From Bacillota bacterium (GTDB taxonomy: Bacteria; Bacillota; Clostridia; Christensenellales; Pumilibacteraceae), in assembly GCA_009787685.1 (NCBI GenBank), contig WQSV01000058.1:1-8215 (forward strand): a DNA stretch of 8,215 bases. Direction: 5' to 3'. The notes under the pieces were generated by a model, which worked only from the letters and a program-made list of their open reading frames with translations, was not told where the DNA came from and ran no database searches. This document shows, piece by piece, positions 6,265-8,215 of the stretch; within the stretch, counting starts at the first letter, position 1; each line of letters starts with the position of its first letter. A program made the position numbers and the translations under genes.

Positions 6265-6272
6265 CTGTTTTC

Positions 6273-6301
6273 ATGTTAACAGAATTTTGGAAAGATGTCA
6301 A
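6273..6301 (-). promoter_or_regulatory. Sigma-A promoter of the GH2-like gene
   Basis: Minus-strand TTGACA (6301-6296), 17-bp spacer, then TAACAT (6278-6273; four of six consensus bases) preceded by TGT, that is an extended -10 (TGnTAACAT). The inverted repeat CTGTT (6265-6269)/AACAG (6278-6282) spans the -10 box and predicted start. The promoter sits directly downstream of the cassette terminator, which supports a new transcription unit. Confidence 0.8.
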
Positions 6302-6327
6302 CTAAAATTTAACTTATACCAAAAATC

Positions 6328-6365
6328 AAATAAAAAGACAACCATGACAAATCACGGTCGTCTTT
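6328..6365 (-). terminator. Rho-independent terminator of the exported-protein cassette
   Basis: TCACGGTCGTCTTT (6352-6365) and AAAGACAACCATGA (6334-6347) pair around a 4-nt loop. In the minus-strand RNA this is a 14-bp stem with two G-U wobbles, followed by a U-rich tail with one A interruption. On the plus strand those positions would be A-C mismatches, so the minus orientation is favoured. It lies 31 bp after the lipoprotein stop codon. Confidence 0.92.
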
Positions 6366-6395
6366 AGTCTTTTTTTTGTTTTTACAGCTTTTTTC

Positions 6396-7064
6396 CTAGC
6401 GTCTTATTTCAAAAGGGAAATTTCCAAATTGTCCGATTGTTCCACCCGTTGATAATCGAACTTCTCCAATTTCAAAACACGACAAAACCCATCTCGGAAC
6501 CTCCACCGACAAAAGCGTTATTCTTGGAATCGGCAAAATTGGCGAAACAATGAGCGGAGCATCAACCCCTCGCCTTCTAACCAAGACATCAATGATTTCA
6601 CCATTTGTCACAAGGCTGTAGAAATGCGCATCTTGCATGTCATGCGCCCAGTTTGTCACGGCAATTAGCAACAAAACATTCGTTTCAAAAAACTCTTCGC
6701 TTCTATACCAAGCAGAACCTCCCAAACTATTGCGAAGTAACCCCGGATCAAGCAACCTGCGCCTTGAGTTTTGGTCAAGCCTTCTGACTCTGATCGCATC
6801 AAATTCGCTCACACTTGTCACCACTTTTATCATGCTATCTTGCGATGCCTCTTCTTGAAAAGGATATTCTGCACGAAGGTTCGTCTCCAAAATTCTCCCA
6901 ACATTGTGTTGAACTTCCCAATAAACTCCTTGAGAAATCTGAGACTTGTCAAAGTGACATCTGCAATCATACTCAAAAACATGATTACCAGCTGGAACAC
7001 TGCATGCACCAATGAAAACCACCGCCATTATTATCCAAAAAAATACATTAATAATTTTCTTCAT
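6396..7064 (-). CDS. Putative lipoprotein, 222 residues
   Basis: The protein starts with MKKIINVFFWIIMAVVFIGAC, a lipoprotein signal peptide with lipobox FIGAC and lipidated Cys at residue 21. It should be surface-anchored. The family is not recognised with confidence. Residues 120-200 contain the pattern YRSEEFFETNVLLLIAVT ... LVTNGEIIDVLVRRR ... ITLLSVEVPR, which resembles the PrcB-type C-terminal fold seen in many Firmicute lipoproteins. That is a weak inference. Three further Cys lie in the mature chain, two of them close together (YDCRCHF). The ATG at 7064 has a strong GGAGGG site (7069-7074) whose first G overlaps the stop codon of the upstream gene, so the two are translationally linked. 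A terminator follows. Confidence 0.88.
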   Translation of the reverse strand: MKKIINVFFWIIMAVVFIGACSVPAGNHVFEYDCRCHFDKSQISQGVYWEVQHNVGRILETNLRAEYPFQEEASQDSMIKVVTSVSEFDAIRVRRLDQNSRRRLLDPGLLRNSLGGSAWYRSEEFFETNVLLLIAVTNWAHDMQDAHFYSLVTNGEIIDVLVRRRGVDAPLIVSPILPIPRITLLSVEVPRWVLSCFEIGEVRLSTGGTIGQFGNFPFEIRR

Positions 7065-7073
7065 AATGCCCTC

Positions 7074-7802
7074 CTAATAATAGAATACGCTAAAAGCAAT
7101 TCTACCAAAGTCAACACTTTCTGTTATTGAAGTCTGCCTAATAGAGAAAGTGTAAGTGCCACCACTACTGAAAAAAGATGCAACTTGAATATTTGTCGAG
7201 TTATTACTTAAAATTCTTGTCACCCCATTAACATTGGAGCGAAGTTCAAAAATTGGATGCGTGTTTAAAATCGGTGTTGTGCCTTGCCCAACAACTCTCA
7301 AAACATTAGACCAAGAGTGATTTAATAAAGTCTCCCCTTCTCTTCTTATGCGAGACTGTTGCAATTCCAACTCCACCTCTTTTGAAACATAAATTGCATA
7401 AATATCGTTGGTGCATTGTATTTCAACAATTCTTTCTTCAAATATTTTAAAATAGCTCACATTCTCAAAAGACTTTATGACAAACGGAGTAAATTCACAA
7501 ACAAAAACATCATAGTATTCGGAATTTAAGTCAATATTGTTTTCTCTTAAAAATTTTCTATTTAATCGGGAATGATAGGCTCTTCCTCTTTCAAGATTTG
7601 CTTCCCAAAGCTTATCCACTTCAAATTGAGTCATATAATCACAAAGCAAAACATTTTCAACACCCCCAAATGTTGAATTTAGCTGAAATGCAACATTTAT
7701 TACGCTATCTTCTTCTGCATGTTCAAGAAATTTTTCAAGCGAATCCGTTTCAATAAAATTATAACAATCCACTTGAACAGACGCTCTCAATCGTGTATTC
7801 AT
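7074..7802 (-). CDS. Mature part of a frameshifted exported protein
   Basis: From the ATG at 7802 the frame gives 242 residues of unknown family, but this is probably not the true N-terminus. No good ribosome binding site precedes 7802, and the frame stays open upstream to the G7 tract at 7835-7841 (residues VKSFGFDNDVE before the Met). There it meets, in another frame, a complete Sec signal peptide with a good AGGAG. One extra G would fuse the two into a protein of about 281 residues. The visible parts are a charged helix-prone segment LWEANLERGRAYHSRLNRKF (about 67-86), YYDVFVCEFTPFVIKSF (95-111), faintly like the propeptide-type regions of Firmicute subtilases, and a beta-rich C-terminus with GGTYTFSIRQ. 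The function is unknown. The stop TAG overlaps the ribosome binding site of the lipoprotein gene. Confidence 0.83.
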   Translation of the reverse strand: MNTRLRASVQVDCYNFIETDSLEKFLEHAEEDSVINVAFQLNSTFGGVENVLLCDYMTQFEVDKLWEANLERGRAYHSRLNRKFLRENNIDLNSEYYDVFVCEFTPFVIKSFENVSYFKIFEERIVEIQCTNDIYAIYVSKEVELELQQSRIRREGETLLNHSWSNVLRVVGQGTTPILNTHPIFELRSNVNGVTRILSNNSTNIQVASFFSSGGTYTFSIRQTSITESVDFGRIAFSVFYY

Positions 7803-7831
7803 CTCAACATCATTATCAAAACCAAAACTTT

Positions 7832-7918
7832 TTACCCCCCCTTCGAGTGGAGCGAACCCATACTAAAAACCAATACTATTGGCAAAATTAGCGTGAGCAG
7901 TCTTTTTCTCATTTTCAT
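7832..7918 (-). CDS. Signal peptide ORF split from the gene at 7802 by frameshift
   Basis: The ATG at 7918 is preceded by AAGGAG at 9-nt spacing and opens 28 codons: basic MKMRKR, hydrophobic LLTLILPIVLVFSMG, polar SLHS. It then reads KGG and stops at TAA (7832-7834) directly after seven G. This is a classical Sec signal peptide without a lipobox. The downstream frame (GTA AAA AGT) continues for over 250 codons if one G is added or two are lost. It is therefore the 5' end of the gene annotated at 7074-7802. The break may be a real slippage or phase-variation site, a recent mutation, or a homopolymer error. Confidence 0.8.
   Translation of the reverse strand: MKMRKRLLTLILPIVLVFSMGSLHSKGG
7835..7841. 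repeat. Homopolymer G7/C7 tract at the frameshift point
   Basis: Seven C on the plus strand (seven G in the mRNA) lie exactly where the signal peptide frame must change to the mature-protein frame. G-runs of this length are rare in the window; the only other C7/G7 run is at 69-75. Such tracts are the typical substrate for slipped-strand mispairing. Confidence 0.9.
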
Positions 7919-7996
7919 ATCATTTTTCTCCTTTTTCGCAAACATGATTGAAAAATATTTCAAAAAATCCTATTTACTCTTTCCTATTGCTCTTTA

Positions 7997-8026
7997 ATAA
8001 TAACATAATTCTTTGACTATTGTCAA
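7997..8026 (-). promoter_or_regulatory. Strong sigma-A promoter of the exported-protein cassette
   Basis: Minus-strand TTGACA (8026-8021), 18-bp spacer, TATTAT (8002-7997) preceded by TGT, giving an extended -10 (TGnTATTAT). The -35 box is part of the inverted repeat TTGAC (8013-8017)/GTCAA (8022-8026) and also begins the palindrome AACAGTT (8025-8031)/AACTGTT (8035-8041). The -35 box lies at the inner edge of the first 73-bp repeat copy. Confidence 0.88.
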
Positions 8027-8195
8027 CAGTTTTCAACTGTTCTGTTGGGTTCTGCCTAAACCAGCAATCTCCGTCAAAAGGGTCAAAGACCCTTGTCAAC
8101 AGTCTTAGACTGGTTTGTCGGGTTCTGCTTGCATTCGCACTCTTCGTCAAGAGGGTCGAAGACCCTTATCGAGTATCTTCGATGCCTTTGTCGGA
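8020..8195. repeat. Diverged 73-bp direct repeats, two full copies and a partial
   Basis: Copy 1 is 8020-8092 and copy 2 is 8093-8165; by direct comparison they share 57 of 73 positions. A weaker third copy starts at exactly the same spacing (8166) and is recognisable to about 8195, best over TTTGTCGG. Each full copy starts with TTGTCAACAG and ends with a hairpin GGGTC-(3 nt)-GACCC. The unit is not a multiple of three and stops occur in the frames, so it is not a coding repeat. No spacers of CRISPR type are present. Confidence 0.85.
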
Positions 8196-8215
8196 GAATT
8201 TTTAGTAAAAACAAT

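Larger units (their letters stand above)
7919..8215. other. Gene-free region with promoter, leader and repeats
   Basis: No credible gene is seen in these 297 bases. They contain the cassette promoter (7997-8026), a leader of about 70 nt with a small perfect hairpin TTGAAA/TTTCAA near 7948-7963, and the 73-bp repeat series from 8020 to about 8195. Two minus-strand frames are open to the right edge but run into the repeats. Confidence 0.6.

Noticed and set aside
8020..8195. CRISPR array
   Set aside because: The repeats are directly adjacent, diverged and 73 bp long, with no unique spacers and no cas genes.
8147..8215. C-terminal end of a further minus-strand gene at the right edge
   Set aside because: A 22-codon and a 43-44-codon frame are open to the edge, but both run through the 73-bp repeats in different frames and show no family signal; the evidence is too thin to annotate.

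Overview
The window looks like chromosomal DNA of a low-GC, Gram-positive-type bacterium, probably an uncultured member of the Bacillota (Clostridia-like). The reasons are an L13 protein starting MKTYMA, two lipoproteins with short Firmicute-style signal peptides, AGGAG-type ribosome binding sites, A/T-rich spacers, TTGACA/TATAAT promoters, and the standard code (TGG for Trp, TGA not read through). I cannot name the genus from the sequence. Every convincing gene lies on the minus strand, so the window is read here from right to left.

Right part (8215 to about 6330). About 300 bases without a gene hold roughly two and a half copies of a diverged 73-bp direct repeat rich in 3-nt-loop hairpins. 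The innermost copy supplies the -35 box of a strong promoter. That promoter drives a two-gene cassette of exported proteins. The first gene is broken: a Sec signal peptide ORF (7918-7832) is separated by a run of seven G from its mature part (frame open to 7074). The second, eight nucleotides further on, is a 222-residue lipoprotein. A well-formed intrinsic terminator closes the cassette.

Middle part (6301-2316). One promoter drives a 633-residue cytoplasmic glycoside hydrolase family 2 homologue that keeps the GH2 fold and C-terminal domains but appears to have lost its catalytic Asn-Glu pair. Next, a promoter with perfect consensus boxes and 17-bp spacing drives a 604-residue lipoprotein made of beta-propeller-like repeats.

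Left part (2239-202). The housekeeping genes rplM (L13), rpsI (S9) and rsmA/ksgA (16S rRNA dimethyladenosine methyltransferase) follow. I find no clear terminator after the lipoprotein and no clear promoter before rplM, so the translation genes may partly depend on the lipoprotein promoter. RsmA carries an extra Ser/Lys-rich stretch of about 40 residues before NLPYY and starts inside a hairpin without a Shine-Dalgarno sequence. The last 201 bases hold no recognisable gene.

The feature least explained by the genes is a family of heptanucleotide arrays. Every long spacer between 6265 and 1145 holds one or two runs of three to six 7-bp units. The units differ in sequence from spacer to spacer but share the 7-bp period and often a CAA(T/C)NNN frame. 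Several abut promoters or start codons. The other strong lead is the G7 tract in the exported-protein gene, which suggests phase variation, slippage or an assembly error.
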